From Adenophora triphylla var. japonica (taxonomy: Eukaryota > Streptophyta > Magnoliopsida > Asterales > Campanulaceae), in NCBI GenBank assembly GCA_022495995.1, contig JAFEMH010000932.1:1-64000 (forward strand): a stretch of 64,000 nucleotides of DNA. Direction: 5' to 3'. Below, piece after piece: positions 33,696-45,855 of the stretch. The position numbers and the translations under genes were made by a program. The notes under the pieces are model-generated. The model was given only the letters and a program-made list of their open reading frames with translations. It was not told the DNA's origin and did no database searches. Positions within the stretch are counted from its first letter, which is position 1; each line of letters begins with the position of its first letter.

Positions 33696-35895
33696 TTTTA
33701 ATATCACAATTGTGTGCTTTTATTTTTATTGTTAATATTATGTGTCCATTTTTATATATTTGATTTCACATGATAGGATAAATGATAATAAAATAAATTT
33801 GTGTTCTAAGGAAAATATAAAAATAGCAAATAAATAAATAATGGGAGGAAGATAAATTGGGTGGATAAATAAATTGGGTGATGATTAAATTAATTGGTGA
33901 AAGCATTTGGTTGAGTAGGGAGATGGGTTAATAATTTGTGAAAGCCTTGATTTGAGAGGGGGGGCCATTTTCCCTTCCCCTTACTCCCTCAACCTAGAGC
34001 CCCTATAGTCAAACTTCCACCTTACCTTCCCATACCTCTCTTACTCCTCCCACACACTTCTCCCTCCTCCATCATTTCTTCATATTTTCCTCTACATTCT
34101 CCATGGAAGAGTTCTTATGAAACCCTCCCTCTCCTACACTTCTACCAAGATCATTTCTTGTCCATTTGAAAATCTAAGTGTCCTTTTGTGAGTAGAACAC
34201 CTCAAGGAGTTGATCAAGCCAAGAAAAGCTCCATTTCATCTTGTTTTGCCAAAGGTGAGTTATTATGACCTTTCTTTCTTTGAATGATCATGAAAATAAA
34301 TGTTATTGTGTTTGTTCTCTTGAATGTGTTGATTGAGAACTTTGTTGGGTTTATAGAAATATTATGGTTTATGGAAGTTGAATTGATCTAGGTTTAAGAC
34401 ATGTTTTCTTGGAGTTAAATGAGTAGGATGAAGTTAACAAAGTTGGAAATGTCCCTTTTGGTTCATAACTTAGAAGACTTTTGGTTGGAACTTTGGGATT
34501 TTTAGGCATTGTTGTTGTTGCTGCTGTTTTTACAAATTAAGAAGAGGGACGAGTCGTCCCTTGGACGAAGGGAAGTCGTGACCGATAGGGGACGCTGTGT
34601 TCGAGGGGGTCTCATGAGCACGAGTCGTGCCCCTGGGGACGAGTCGTGCCCTGGCCTGGTTTTTCACCCCAACTTTAGAGCTATTCAAACCTAATCAAAC
34701 TCGAACCAAAATGAAATCTCTTTAACCTAGATTAAAGTAGAATACTTTGGCTTCACAATGACGTTCTAAGTGATCAAAATGGAATAGTGGAAGTACTATA
34801 AATGTTGCTTGGAAAACGTTAGCTAACCTAGTTTGGTAACTAGACAATTATGATCCCCACTTGGTAGATTCAACTTAGACCTTTCAAGAGGCTATGTATT
34901 ATTGTATAATGACCATGTAGGATGGATTGATGCTACTTCCTTGCTTACATTGAGTTCATATACATTGTTGTACTATGCATAGTGTGTTAATTAAATGTTG
35001 CACTATGATATTGGTTGAACATGAGTATATTTTACCATGTTGATATATTGTTATCCCTTTTGTGGATTTTATTCAAGTATCTATTATGTGCTTGATATGT
35101 GTGAGTCAGCTGACGTTGGGGGTATAACATAATACGGTCAATTATGGAAGTGTGACCTAATGTGATCGGATTATGTTATATTCGTGACCGTCCCCTCCTC
35201 GCGGCCACAGATGGGGTATAGCATCTCGTAGTGAGCCAAAAGCCTTACGTAGTTGCTACCGTCTTATTTGGTTCCCCGAAAACGGGTCTTATAAGACGTG
35301 AGTATTGCTTAAGCAAATTTCACCGTATAATTGGAGTATTATTATACCCAATGTTGTACGACTATCGTTCTCGACGGGAAAAGGTAAACCAAGGTAATGG
35401 AATGTGTTTATAGCTTTTCCAATGTGTTACGTGCGACTTGTTATATGTTGCATTTATTTGGCATATTGCTTTGCATTCATAATAGCTTGCCGAGATTTAT
35501 TCTCACCCCTCTCCCTTTAATGTTTTAGATCCCGAGACAGAGGACCGGCCAAGTAAGGACGGAAAGGAGTTGGCGGTGAGCTTTTGGGTATTGTCGGGGT
35601 ACGTTAGGTTGGCGTAGAAAGTATTTTGTTATAATTCCTTTTGGGAGTTTGTAATTATGAACTTTACATTTCTACGTTAAAACCAATATCTTTTGTAACT
35701 AAACAGTTTAAGTATTTTCAAAGTCGGTCCACTCTTCCTCCGATGTGGAGAGTAGTGGAGTTGTTTTGAAATGGAATTGTTAATGATGTTTTATTCGGAA
35801 GTTTAATTAAAAGTTTTAAAAGTTAGTGAAATTTGGGTTAGTCTGAGGACGCTCCAACTCGGGACACGTGTAGGTTCCGGGTCGGGGTCCTCACA
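33669..35895 (+). repeat. 3' LTR of gypsy element 1
   Basis: 2227 bp with the same TGTAACG..CCTCACA ends as the 5' LTR, followed by the TTGAC target duplication. Confidence 0.95.
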
Positions 35896-35920
35896 TTGAC
35901 CTAGCATAAGTGTTTGAAAC

Positions 35921-35992
35921 GACGAAGATGAAGATGGAGATGAAGATGAAGATGAAGATAAAGATGAAGATGAAGATAAAGATAAAGAGAGA
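35921..35992. repeat. (GATGAA)n/(GATAAA)n microsatellite
   Basis: An array of GATGAA hexamers with GATAAA variants. Confidence 0.95.
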
Positions 35993-36134
35993 ACTGAGAT
36001 GGAGTGGGGAGTTGATCTGGGAATTTTGTTTGTGAGCTATAGATTATGATTTGAGATTTCAATGCCTCGGCTTCGCTCTTCAAATTGAGGAAATTCATAC
36101 TAATAAATGACGATGTGGTTTTAGTACCAAATAT

Positions 36135-36424
36135 TTAAATAAAAATAAAATAAAATAACAACAAGGCGTATCTCAGTAGTAGTAGGGGATGCATAGTCTG
36201 ACTGACAATGCTTAGGCCGCGAAGACGAAAATTTTCTACCTTAACGTTTTTTGGCCTCCTAGCGACTAGGCACTTAGCCCGACTAGTTGGCCAGAAAATT
36301 TTCAATTTGAACGCGTTTTTTGGACGCCTAGCGTCTAGCCAATTAATCATCGTCTAAGGCGCCCAGGCGGCGATTTTTTGATTGAACGCAATTTTGATTG
36401 TCTAGGGATTAATCACAACGCTTA
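36135..36424. repeat. Unclassified repeat with CGCCTAGCG-like phrases
   Basis: Repeated phrases GGCCTCCTAGCGACTAGGC, GGACGCCTAGCGTCTAGCC and AAGGCGCCCAGGCGGCG make imperfect inverted repeats. No ends could be fixed. Confidence 0.5.
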
Positions 36425-37465
36425 TGACCGTGAGCCCCTGGGTCGATGTTGTCTCAGAACCTAACGGCTCTTTTTATACTGCAAGTGCACGGGTTATAAT
36501 AGTATAACGAGTGCAAGTATGGGTCGATCCCACAGAGACAAAGTTTACTTAGGAGGATATTTGTTTTTATATAGATTTATAGAAATAAGATTGGGGGAAA
36601 TATAAGTTGGTTTGAGAAAATACTAAACACATATATAAATTTATTTAACTTAACTCTTATAAGATGAAAATGTTCTCGAGGTTGGGACTCAAATGATTAT
36701 TTATTCATCAATTAATCATCCATTTGAAATAACGGTTTTCATTGAAATCAAGGATGGTACATGCAGCCTATGCTACTTCTCACGATCAAGCAAGTAGCAT
36801 TTGTATTCTTCATTAATTATGCCATATCTCTCGATGGCCCATAATTAGTAAGAATCCATTATTGTTTATAAAGTCTACGTACTTTCCATTCAAGGAACAT
36901 CCCTAGGCCATTAAACTACTCTCGTGATTAATGAACCTAGTTCCTTCATATGGTTCTGCTAATCGAGATTCTCCGCTAGGTACTTATCTCGATTAACTGA
37001 AATCATACAAGTCAGACTTCTCTCGATTAACTGAAATCATACAAGGTTCATATATATAGGCCTTATGGCCGAAGGCACAACTCTTGAAAAAGACAGCTTT
37101 TGGCTGAACAGGGGTGTGCTTGGCCGAGGCAAGAGAGGTGCTCGGGCAAGCAGGTCTTTCCTCAGCAAGCCACTTTCTGATCCTTCATGCTTGGCCGAGT
37201 CGAGGGAGTGCTCGGCCGAGCAGCAGCTGCCTTGACTGATCTTCTGCAATTTCCATTTCTGACCCCTCTATTTTCAAAGTTTTTGCTATAAGCCCCTTGT
37301 ATTTCAAAATATGACCTAAAAGCCTGTAAATTTACACAAAATACCAACCAAGCGTAAAATCGAAGATATAAAATAAAATAAGCTTAATTTATACTTAATT
37401 GACATTAAAATTAAAGTAAATAATGTAATAAAAATACTATAAATGACTATAAAATAGCCATTTAT
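36425..37465. repeat. Unclassified dispersed repeat with GCTCGGCCGAGC motif
   Basis: It starts near TATACTGCAAGTGCACGGG .. GGGTCGATCCCACAGAGAC, a phrase I associate with dispersed plant repeats, and ends near ATAGCCATTTATCA. It has a 24-bp direct repeat (CTCGATTAACTGAAATCATA.., near 36990 and 37023). A stretch at 37105-37230 carries TTGGCCGAGG, TTGGCCGAGTCG and GCTCGGCCGAGC. No coding sequence is seen. Confidence 0.5.
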
Positions 37466-38667
37466 CAGCCGATTTTTTGAACACTACTCTCTATAAATAT
37501 CTTTTTAAATGGGTAAATTTCACAATGTATAATTTAAGGTTTGAAGATGTATCAATGTTTCCAAAATTTTGTTTTGTCTCATTTTTTTCTATTTATCAAA
37601 TTTGAAAGTTTCATGTAGCTAGGAAATCTAGTCAACTCAACAGAACACAAATGTGAGTACAGATGTGAGATACAACTGTACACACATCCACAATTAAGCA
37701 GCGGAATAAAATAATAAAACACAAAAATTATAAAAATTTACTGGTTTTAATCCCAGCAAACAAGGCTTACGCCCAAAAAGCTTTTCACTATTAAAACTGT
37801 GTTACTTACAAAAACACAAATAAGCGAAAACGAAAATATTAAAATACTAAACAAGTTCTAATCACCTTCTACGATAAGAACAGACTCCCTTTTCCAAGTC
37901 GATCATATTCTAATTAGAAGTAAAACAAACAACTTGATGAAAAACTAGATGTGAGTTCGGATGTAAGACACAACCTTCACTCACAACCTAAATGACAATA
38001 TTGAACCCGTGAAGTACAAAAGTATTTGTCTTCCAAATAATTCTCTAAAAGTCGTGTCTTCTCTTTGTGCTGATCACTTGTATTTATAGGCACCTTGAAA
38101 AGATCTTCACGAATCCAAACTCTTTCATATGTGAGATTCCAATTCCTACAAGAAAACATAAAGCACAGTCACAAGGAAAGAGATTTGTTAGTAGGTTAGT
38201 CCTAGTTTAAATATATGTACATAAATAAAATATATTTATATATTCACAAAGTCCTTTTCATAATAGGACAATATAAATTTTTTCTATGAAAGTCACAAAA
38301 TCAACTTACCAAATATACCAATTTAATTCGAAATAGGAAACAAAATATTTTCTAAAATCTCACTCTTTCAAAATTTATTTATGAAAATTTATTATTTTAT
38401 CCCTAAATTACCTTAATGTATAGTCATATGGTACTGAATAGACACATTCAAAATTTAGGGATAAAATAATTGTTTTGAATAATAAATTGATAAAAGAAAA
38501 AAAGTGAAACTAAACCAAACATTCGAGGTCTAATGGTGCAATAGAATTAATCAATTTATAAACAGGCATTTCATTATCCGTTTTAAAAATTTATGTTGTT
38601 TTTTATTTAAAAAGATCAGTTGAAAATATTTATAGTTTTTGGATTAAAAGTTATTAATTTTTTAATA
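37466..38667. other. Gene-free DNA, unassigned
   Basis: Two phrases of the type GATGTGAGATACAAC / GATGTAAGACACAAC (near 37664 and 37959) suggest a decayed repeat. No gene or bounded element is supported. Confidence 0.4.
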
Positions 38668-38942
38668 CTCCCTCCGTCCCAATAAGTGTTTCACCCTTTT
38701 GGGTGGGCACGCAAATTATGAAAATGGGAGGAAAAAAAATGTTGTAAGTGTAATTTGAAAATAGGAGAGAGAGTTAGTGGAGGAAATAGTAAATTATAAT
38801 GGTGTTGTGAGTATTAAAATAATGTAGGAGAGAGAATGAGTGAAGAAAATAGTAAAGATTCTTTGCCAAAAAAGAAAAGATGAAGCTTCTAACGAGACGC
38901 CCTTTTGGGTAATTAGTGAAGTTTTTATTGGGACGGAGGGAG
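38668..38942. mobile_element. Stowaway-type MITE, 275 bp
   Basis: The ends are CTCCCTCCGTCCCAATAAG and (reverse complement) CTCCCTCCGTCCCAATAAAA, flanked by TA. It is closely related to the MITE at 23824-24100. Confidence 0.9.
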
Positions 38943-39394
38943 TATATGTGATTATTAGATATTATAAATCACAAAATCTCATGAAAAACATGTTTTACTC
39001 GCTTAGTTAGTGTAAAACGTGTTTTCAAAATGCGCGGTGACATTTTTGTAAATAAATAAAACTTTATTTAAAACACGCAATAACATTTTTGTAAAAAATC
39101 GGAACTTATAAAAACCCACCGACACTTTTTAACACGAGGGAGCCGTTTGGTTCGATGAAAAAAAAGTGAAGGAATGGAATGGTCAATGGAATTGAATTCC
39201 TGAAGGAATTGAAATGGAAAAAAACTGGTCAAACCCCTCCGTTTGGTTGACACGGAATGGAATGAAATTGTCATTCAATTCATTGGCAAATCATGTTTGG
39301 TTTGAAAATACAAATTATAGGAATGGAATGAAAGCATATAAAATGTCCAATTTACCCTTCTTTTAAAAAATTAATGAGTAAAAAAATTTTTTTT

Positions 39395-39785
39395 TTTGGG
39401 AGGGGAGTGGGATGCGGTGGGGTAGGCAGGGGTATGAAAAATGAGTAAAAAAATTATTTTTTTTTGGGGTGGGTGGGGGTGGGGCAGGCCGGGGTGGGTG
39501 GGGTAGGCAGGAGGTATGCAAAATGAGTAATGTGGGGGGTGGGGGGTGGTAGGGCAGGGACTGGGTGGGTGGGGTAGTTAGGGGTATGCAAAATGAGTAA
39601 TTTTTTTTTTCGTGAGTGGTGGGGGGGGTGGGAGGGCAGGGGTTGGATGGGTGGGGTAGGCAGGGGTATGCAAAATGAGTAAAAAAAAAATTTTTCGTGG
39701 GGGGGGGGTAGGGCAGGGGCTGGGTGGGTGGGGTAGGCAGGGGGTAGGTGGGGTAGGTAGGGGTGAGGTATTTTGGTCATAATTT
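39395..39785. repeat. G-rich minisatellite
   Basis: Five to six units of about 65 bp, each with GGGTGGGGTAGGCAGGGGTATG followed by CAAAATGAGTAA and an A/T run. The G runs could form quadruplexes. The proline-rich minus-strand frames are repeat read-through. Confidence 0.9.
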
Positions 39786-39906
39786 TTTTTTTTGAATTCC
39801 ATTGCCGAAGGAATTGATCATTCCTCCCATATTTGGAGGGAATGACAAATTCCTATCTTGGATGGAATTGATCATTCCGGGGGAATGAAAAATTTGGAAA
39901 AACTTA

Positions 39907-40094
39907 GGCTCCGTTTGTTTAGCGTAAAACATTTTTCGGAAAATGATTTCCGGCAAAATGTTTTCCGAAAAATGAAAATGTTTTCCGGAAAATAAGATAA
40001 AAATGAAGTTTACTCAATTTTCTGGTGCGAAACAAACACCGAAAAATGAGAAAAATGTTTTCCGAAAAACATTTTCCCTAAAACAAACGGAGCC
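39907..40094. mobile_element. Tourist-type (PIF/Harbinger) MITE
   Basis: 188 bp with ends GGCTCCGTTTGTTT and AAACAAACGGAGCC, flanked by TTA on both sides (39904-39906, 40095-40097). TTA duplication is the hallmark of PIF/Harbinger elements. Confidence 0.85.
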
Positions 40095-40592
40095 TTAAAC
40101 CAAACATGGGAATGAAATTGGTCAAACAGAATTGACCATTCCATTCCATCGGCGGAATGACAAATACCACGAACCAAACGGGGTCTAGGACCGACACTAT
40201 TTTCAACACGATAAGCGACAATATTTTTCACTACAACTGGCAATTTAACATTATCATCGATACTATTTAACACTACAACTACCGACAATTTTTAACACAA
40301 CCATTATCTTCTTTTAGTAAATGTTAAAAATGTCGATTTAAATGTTTATAAGTGTCATTTTAAATATTCGATACTTTAACTGTATAATACTAGAACTGGC
40401 GCTTAAGAAAAACCCGTTTTTCCATTTCTTAGAAAACACGTTTATAATAAAATATAAATTGGGTGAAGCAATATTTTGAAAGGTAGATGTGGAAATATCA
40501 GTTTTTTGACAAATCAATTAAACAGTCAAAGATCCTTGTTCACCCACTTACCAACTTAGCTGTGGCGTCTACTCAAGATCCAAGAGGTCTAT

Positions 40593-42880
40593 TGTGGGGA
40601 CCTCGACCCGGAACCTACACGTGTCCCGAGTTGGTGCGTCCCCAAACTAACCCAAGAACACTAAACTTTTAAAACTTTACTTTGACTTTCAAACATGAAC
40701 ATGAATAACATAACATTTCAAAAGAACTCCACTCTACTCCACAACGGAGGAGGAGATAACTAACTTTGAAAATAGTCAACTGTTTAGTTACAAAAGATTT
40801 AAGGTTATGACGTAGAGTTTAAGGTTTATAATTACAAACTCCAAGAATGGAATTATCAAAATACAGTTTATACGTCACCCTAAACATACCCTGACAATAC
40901 CCAAAAGATTTCTCCAAACTCCTCTCCGTCCTTACTTGGGCGGTCCTCCCGGCTCTCGGGATCTAAAACAAGAAAGGGAGAGGGGTGAGAATAAATCTCA
41001 AAGCAAGCTATTATGGATGCAAAGAATATGCCAAATAAATGCAACATATAACAAGTCACACATAACACATCGGGAAAGCTATAAACACATTCCATTACCT
41101 TGGTTTACCTTTTCCCGTCTCGAACAAGAGTCGTACAACATTGGGTATAATAATACTCCAATTACGGTGAGCCGCTTAAGCAATACTCACGTCTTATAAG
41201 ACCCGTTTTCCAGTGGAACCATATAAGACAAGAGCAACTCTGTAAGGCTTGTGGCTCAATACAGATGCTATACCCCAACCCGCGCGGCCACGAGGGGACG
41301 GTCACGAATATAACATAATCCGATCACATTAGGTCACACTTCCATAATTGATCGTATTCTTATATACCCCAACGTCAGCTGACTCACACATAATTAAGCA
41401 CATAATAGATACTTGAATAAAATCCACAAAAAGGGATAACAACATATCAACATGGTAAACTATACTCATGTCCAACCAATATCATAGTGCAATATTTATT
41501 CAATACACTATGCAATAGAAACAATGTATATGAACTCAATGTAAGGCAAGGAAGTAGCATAAATCCATCCTACAAAGTCATTATACAATAATACATAGCC
41601 TCTTGAAAGGTCCAAGGGGAATCTATCAAGTTGGGATCATAATTGTTTAGTTACTAAACTAGTTTATCTAACGTTTTCCAAGCAACATTTAAGGTACTTC
41701 CACTATTCCATTTTAATCACTTAGAACGTCATTGTGAAGCCAAAGTATTCTACTTTAATCTAGGTTAAAAGGATTTCATTATGGTTCGAGTTTGATTAGG
41801 TTTGAATAGCTATAAAGTTGAGGTGAGAAAATCGCGGGGACGACTCGTCCCCCAGGGCACGACTCGTCCCCACTTTACCCCCCACTGAACCTGGCGTCCC
41901 CCTTTAGGTCACGACTTCCCTTCGTCCAAGGGACGACTCGTCCCTCAGCCCAGAATTCGTAAAAACAGCAGAAATCAACACAAAAATCCCAAGAAACCAA
42001 ATGTACCACCAAATGCATTCTAAGTTATGAACCTAAAGGGCATTTCCAACTTGGGTAACTTTAATCTACTCCTTTAACTCCATGAAATCAAGTCTTAAAC
42101 CTAGATCCATTCAACTTCCATAACTCACAATATTTCTTCAAACCCAACAAGGTTCTAAATCAACACATTCAACTCCCAATAGTTTTCCCAAGCAAGAAAT
42201 CACCAACATAAGAACAAGAACCACAAGAAATATTCATGAACATTCATGAGAAGAGAAGTCATAACAACTTACTTGGATATTAGAAGGAAATGTGAATCTT
42301 TCTAGTTAGATGAGTTCCCCAAGATGATCAATCTTCAAATGTGCTCCTAGACTTGGATTTTGATGAAGAATTGCCTTGACTTCAAAGCTTGGCAAGGAGG
42401 GCTTCAATGGAGGTCTCTCTCTCTCTAAGCTTTCCCTAGGTTGATTGTGTAGTGAATGAGAAGATGAGGGAGAAGGAGGGGAAGTGTGGGGCAAAAGTGA
42501 AGGAAGTAAGAGGAAGTATAAGGAGGAGACACTTGGCAAGGCATGAGGGAAGTAGGAGATTTTGGCCCCTCCCCCCATTAATTAATAACCAAGGCTTTCA
42601 CTCATCCTACCCAAATTAATTTAAAACAAATCTTATCCCATTAATTCTTCCTACTTATTTTAATTCTCCTCACACTATTTCTCATATTTCCAATTTTATT
42701 ATTTTCCAAGTTTATTTATTTAATGTCCAATAAATTCTCATAAGGTCCTACAATTACTTTTCACCCAATTTATCCTAATTTAAGAATTTAAAGATATAAT
42801 TGAACACATAAAGCTAGCATGAATATTAAAAGCATATAATTAAATATTAAAAATGAGTGCCTAGGGTTGGGGTCGTCACA
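40593..42880 (-). repeat. 3' LTR of gypsy element 2
   Basis: 2288 bp on the minus strand. It contains the GACGACTCGTCCC palindrome block (41838-41945). Confidence 0.95.
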
Positions 42881-42895
42881 CTCACTCCCCCTTAA
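42881..42895 (-). promoter_or_regulatory. Polypurine tract, gypsy element 2
   Basis: On the element strand, AAGGGGGAGTGAG abuts the 3' LTR. Confidence 0.8.
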
Positions 42896-42914
42896 AGAAA
42901 ATTCGACCCGAATT

Positions 42915-44009
42915 TTAAAAAGGAAACTTACTTGAATTTTCAAACAACCACGGGTATTTCGCTCTCATCTCCGACTCTAGCTCCCACGTCGCTTCCTCAA
43001 CTGTATGATTCTTCCAAAGGACTTTCACTATCGGAATACTCTTAGTTCTCAACTCTTTAACTTGGAATTCTAAGACTCTCAATGGCTCTTCAACATACGA
43101 CATGTCCGCTTGGACATCATCGGGAGGAGAGCTCAAAACATGGGAGGGGTCATGACAATACTTCCTAAGCATAGAAACGTGGAACACATCATGAAGCAAA
43201 GAGAAAGACGGAGGCAACGCTAACCGGTAAGCCAATTCCCCTATCTTCTCTAGAATCTCAAACGGTCCCACAAACCTCGGAGCCAACTTACCCTTATTAC
43301 CAAACCTTTTAATCCCCGTCCTCGGAGAAACCTTCAAGAACACAAAGTCACCAACCCGAAATGATAAATCCCGTCTTCTATTGTCGGCGTAGCTTTTCTG
43401 TCTACTCTGAGCCGTCTTCAATCTATCCCGAATCACCTTGATCTTCTCCGTAGAATCTCGAACCAAATCCGGACCCCAAAGTCTCGCTTCACCAACCTCG
43501 TCCCAACACATCGGAGATCGACACTTCCTTCCATACAAAGCTTCGTACGGAGCCATCTCAATACCGGATCGATAATCGTTGTTGTAAGCAAACTCCACTA
43601 AAGGTAGATGATCCTCCCAAGACAATTGGAAATCCATCACACAAGCTCGTAACATATCCTCAAGTATCTCGAATAGTTCTCTCGATCGACCATCGGTTTG
43701 AGGATGAAACGCGGTACTAAAACACAACTTAGAACCCCAAGGCTTCATGCAATGCTCTCCAAAATCTAGATGTAAACCTCGGATCTCTATCGGAAACAAT
43801 ACTAACCTAACCCCGTGAAGTCTTACAATCTCCTTCAAATACAACCGGGCTAACTTCTCTAACGAAAACTTAGTTGATACCGAAGAAAATGAGCCGACTT
43901 CGTCAACCGATCCACAATAACCCATATAGCATCCATCTTCTTTGCGGTGAGGCAAACCCGAAACAAAATCCATCGAGATCCCTTCCCATTTCCATTCCGG
44001 AATATCCAA
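42915..44009 (-). CDS. Integrase core and chromodomain-like tail, gypsy element 2
   Basis: An open 364-codon frame that starts within the integrase (MDIPEWKWEGISMDFVSGLP, first catalytic Asp region). It includes FHPQTDGRSRELFEILEDML and VEFAYNNDYRSGIEMAPYEA. It ends with KLAPRFVGPFEILEKIGELA and a chromodomain-like VLWKNHTVEEATWELESEMR. Integrase inserts the DNA copy; the tail is thought to guide it to heterochromatin in this group. HPQTDGRSRE replaces the usual HPQTDGQSER, so the third catalytic acid (Glu) may be shifted or lost. Confidence 0.85.
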   Translation of the reverse strand: MDIPEWKWEGISMDFVSGLPHRKEDGCYMGYCGSVDEVGSFSSVSTKFSLEKLARLYLKEIVRLHGVRLVLFPIEIRGLHLDFGEHCMKPWGSKLCFSTAFHPQTDGRSRELFEILEDMLRACVMDFQLSWEDHLPLVEFAYNNDYRSGIEMAPYEALYGRKCRSPMCWDEVGEARLWGPDLVRDSTEKIKVIRDRLKTAQSRQKSYADNRRRDLSFRVGDFVFLKVSPRTGIKRFGNKGKLAPRFVGPFEILEKIGELAYRLALPPSFSLLHDVFHVSMLRKYCHDPSHVLSSPPDDVQADMSYVEEPLRVLEFQVKELRTKSIPIVKVLWKNHTVEEATWELESEMRAKYPWLFENSSKFPF

Positions 44010-44038
44010 TGGTTGAAGTAGTCCCCCGGTCTTTGATG

Positions 44039-44797
44039 TTACGCCTTAATCTGTTGACACGTCAAACACTTAGATACATAATCCGCTATTTCTCTTTTCA
44101 TTCCATTCCACCAATATCCACGCTTCAAGTCTTGATACATTTTGGTACTCCCCGGATGAATCACAAACTTGGACTTATGGCCATCCTCTAAAACACGCTT
44201 CTTGATTTCCGGCGATGACGGAACGCAAATTCTCCCTTGGAAAGTTAAAATCCCATCTCGATTCAAAGCAAAATCCCCGGCTTTCCCATCTTGCACTTGA
44301 TCACAAATTTTCTTCAATTCCGGATCTTCTTGTTGAGCTTCCTTCAAATCACCATACAATGTCGGAACGGCTCGAACATTCGCAACTATCACTTCACTCT
44401 TCAACTCCCGAGAACTCAAAGCTGTCACATACGCCTTTCGGCTAATCGCATCGGCCACCACATTGGCCTTCCCCGGATGATAGGATATGACACAATCAAA
44501 ATCCTTCAAAAACTCTAACCATCTTCTTTGCCGGTTGTTCAACTCCCTTTGGGTAAATAGGTACTTCAAACTCTTATGATCGGTGAAAATCTCGAATTTC
44601 GCTCCGTAAAGATAATGCTTCCACTTATGCAACGCAAATACAATCGCCGCCAATTCCATATCATGAGTAGGATAATTACATTCCGCCGGTGATAACTTCC
44701 TAGAGGCATACGCAATAACCTTCCCATTACGCATCAACACACATCCCAAACCCGCCTTCGAGGCATCACTATAAATAACAAAATTCTGCATGACCAT
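44039..44797 (-). CDS. RNase H and integrase zinc-binding domain, gypsy element 2
   Basis: 252 codons. [20 protein letters not shown] and [15 protein letters not shown] are RNase H landmarks. [20 protein letters not shown] .. [11 protein letters not shown] is the HHCC zinc site of integrase. The frame meets the RT piece at a break near 44790 and stops just before the integrase core, so the polyprotein is split by frame changes on both sides. Confidence 0.9.
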   Translation of the reverse strand: MVMQNFVIYSDASKAGLGCVLMRNGKVIAYASRKLSPAECNYPTHDMELAAIVFALHKWKHYLYGAKFEIFTDHKSLKYLFTQRELNNRQRRWLEFLKDFDCVISYHPGKANVVADAISRKAYVTALSSRELKSEVIVANVRAVPTLYGDLKEAQQEDPELKKICDQVQDGKAGDFALNRDGILTFQGRICVPSSPEIKKRVLEDGHKSKFVIHPGSTKMYQDLKRGYWWNGMKREIADYVSKCLTCQQIKA

Positions 44798-45564
44798 TCG
44801 GAAGGGTAAGAATAGGAGCCGTTGTCAATCTCTTCTTCAATTCGTCAAAGCTTGCTTCACACTTGGAATCCCATACAAACGATACATCTTTCCGAGTCAA
44901 CCTAGTCAACGGAGTAGCAATCCGAGAAAACCCCTCAATGAACCTCCGATAGTACCCCGCCAAACCAAGAAAACTACGGACTTCGGTCACGGTCGAAGGT
45001 TGCTTCCAATTAATCACGGCTTCAATCTTCGAAGGATCCACGGAAATCCCCGAACTCGACACAACATGCCCCAAGAAAGAAATGCGCTCAAGCCAAAACT
45101 CGCACTTACTGAACTTAGCATACAACTGCTTCTCACGAAGAACGGACAAGACAATCCTCAAATGATTCTCATGCTCTTCCCGGGACTTAGAATACACAAG
45201 AATATCATCAATAAAGACCACCACAAAACTATCGAGATAAGGCTTGAAGACACGGTTCATCATATCCATAAACACGGCCGGAGCATTAGTCAACCCAAAC
45301 GGCATCACCACAAACTCATAATGACCATATCTAGTACGGAAAGGCTGTCTTAGCAATATCATCCGGTCTAATCTTCAAGCGATGGTATCCGCTTCTCAAA
45401 TCAAGCTTTGAGTAGATAACGGAACCTTGGAGTTGGTCAAACAAATCATCTATATGAGGAAGAGGATACTTATTCTTAATGGTGGCTTGGTTCAACAAAC
45501 GATAGTCAATACACAATCGTAAGGTACCATCCTTCTTCCTAACAAACAAGACCGGTGCTCCCAC
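44769..45564 (-). pseudogene. Reverse transcriptase, gypsy element 2, one frame break
   Basis: Two overlapping pieces join near 45345. The upstream piece has [20 protein letters not shown] and [20 protein letters not shown]. The downstream piece has [32 protein letters not shown] (catalytic DD) and [20 protein letters not shown]. The start of RT (45565-45660) continues in another frame. Confidence 0.9.
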
Positions 45565-45855
45565 GGAGACACACTAGGACGAATAAAACCTCGGTCTAAC
45601 AATTCTTGCAATTGGACCTTCAACTCTTTTAACTCGGCGGAGCCATTCTATAGGGTGCTTTAGAGATAGGAGCGGTGCGGTACTAAGTCAATACAAAACT
45701 CTATCTCACGATCCGGAGGCATAGAGTACTCACTAGAGAACACATCACTAAATTCATTCACAACCGAACATGAGCTAATTCGGGAGACTTCTTATTGGAA
45801 TCTACCACATAAGCTAAGTAACCCGTACACCCCTTAGATAGCATCTTTCTAGCTT

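Larger units (their letters stand above)
26886..35895 (+). mobile_element. Full-length Ty3/gypsy LTR retrotransposon 1 (Tekay/Del-like chromovirus)
   Basis: Two ~2.2-kb LTRs (TGTAACGACC..CCTCACA) enclose gag-pol in gypsy order (gag, PR, RT, RNase H, IN, chromodomain-like tail). The 5-bp target duplication TTGAC is perfect (26881-26885 and 35896-35900). A PBS close to initiator tRNA-Met and a purine tract before the 3' LTR are present. The long LTRs and the RT text ([20 protein letters not shown]) fit the Tekay/Del group. Frameshifts break every domain, so this copy is not autonomous. Confidence 0.95.
39141..40185. mobile_element. Nested MITE-like element with CCGTTTGGTTCG ends
   Basis: The ends CCGTTTGGTTCG and CGAACCAAACGG, plus inverted GGAATGGAATGG/CCATTCCATTCC arms, enclose G-rich tandem repeats and a Tourist-type MITE. 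A target duplication is not clear. Confidence 0.6.
39001..40445. mobile_element. TIR element family X, copy 2, interrupted by another MITE
   Basis: The left end has TTAGTGTAAAACGTGTTTTC followed by GCGGTGACATTTTTGTAA, as in copy 1. The right end has TTCTTAGAAAACACGTTTATAA. Remnants of the family minisatellite (CCGACACTTTTTAACACG, CCGACACTATTTTCAACACG) lie on either side of the nested insertion. Confidence 0.55.

Noticed and set aside
36990..37230. Short repeats that at first looked like a CRISPR-type array
   Set aside because: Only two direct copies, no regular spacers, and a plant nuclear context.
39454..39802. Proline-rich minus-strand ORFs resembling extensin-type proteins
   Set aside because: Translation of the G-rich minisatellite inside a MITE; no signal peptide or SPPPP pattern.
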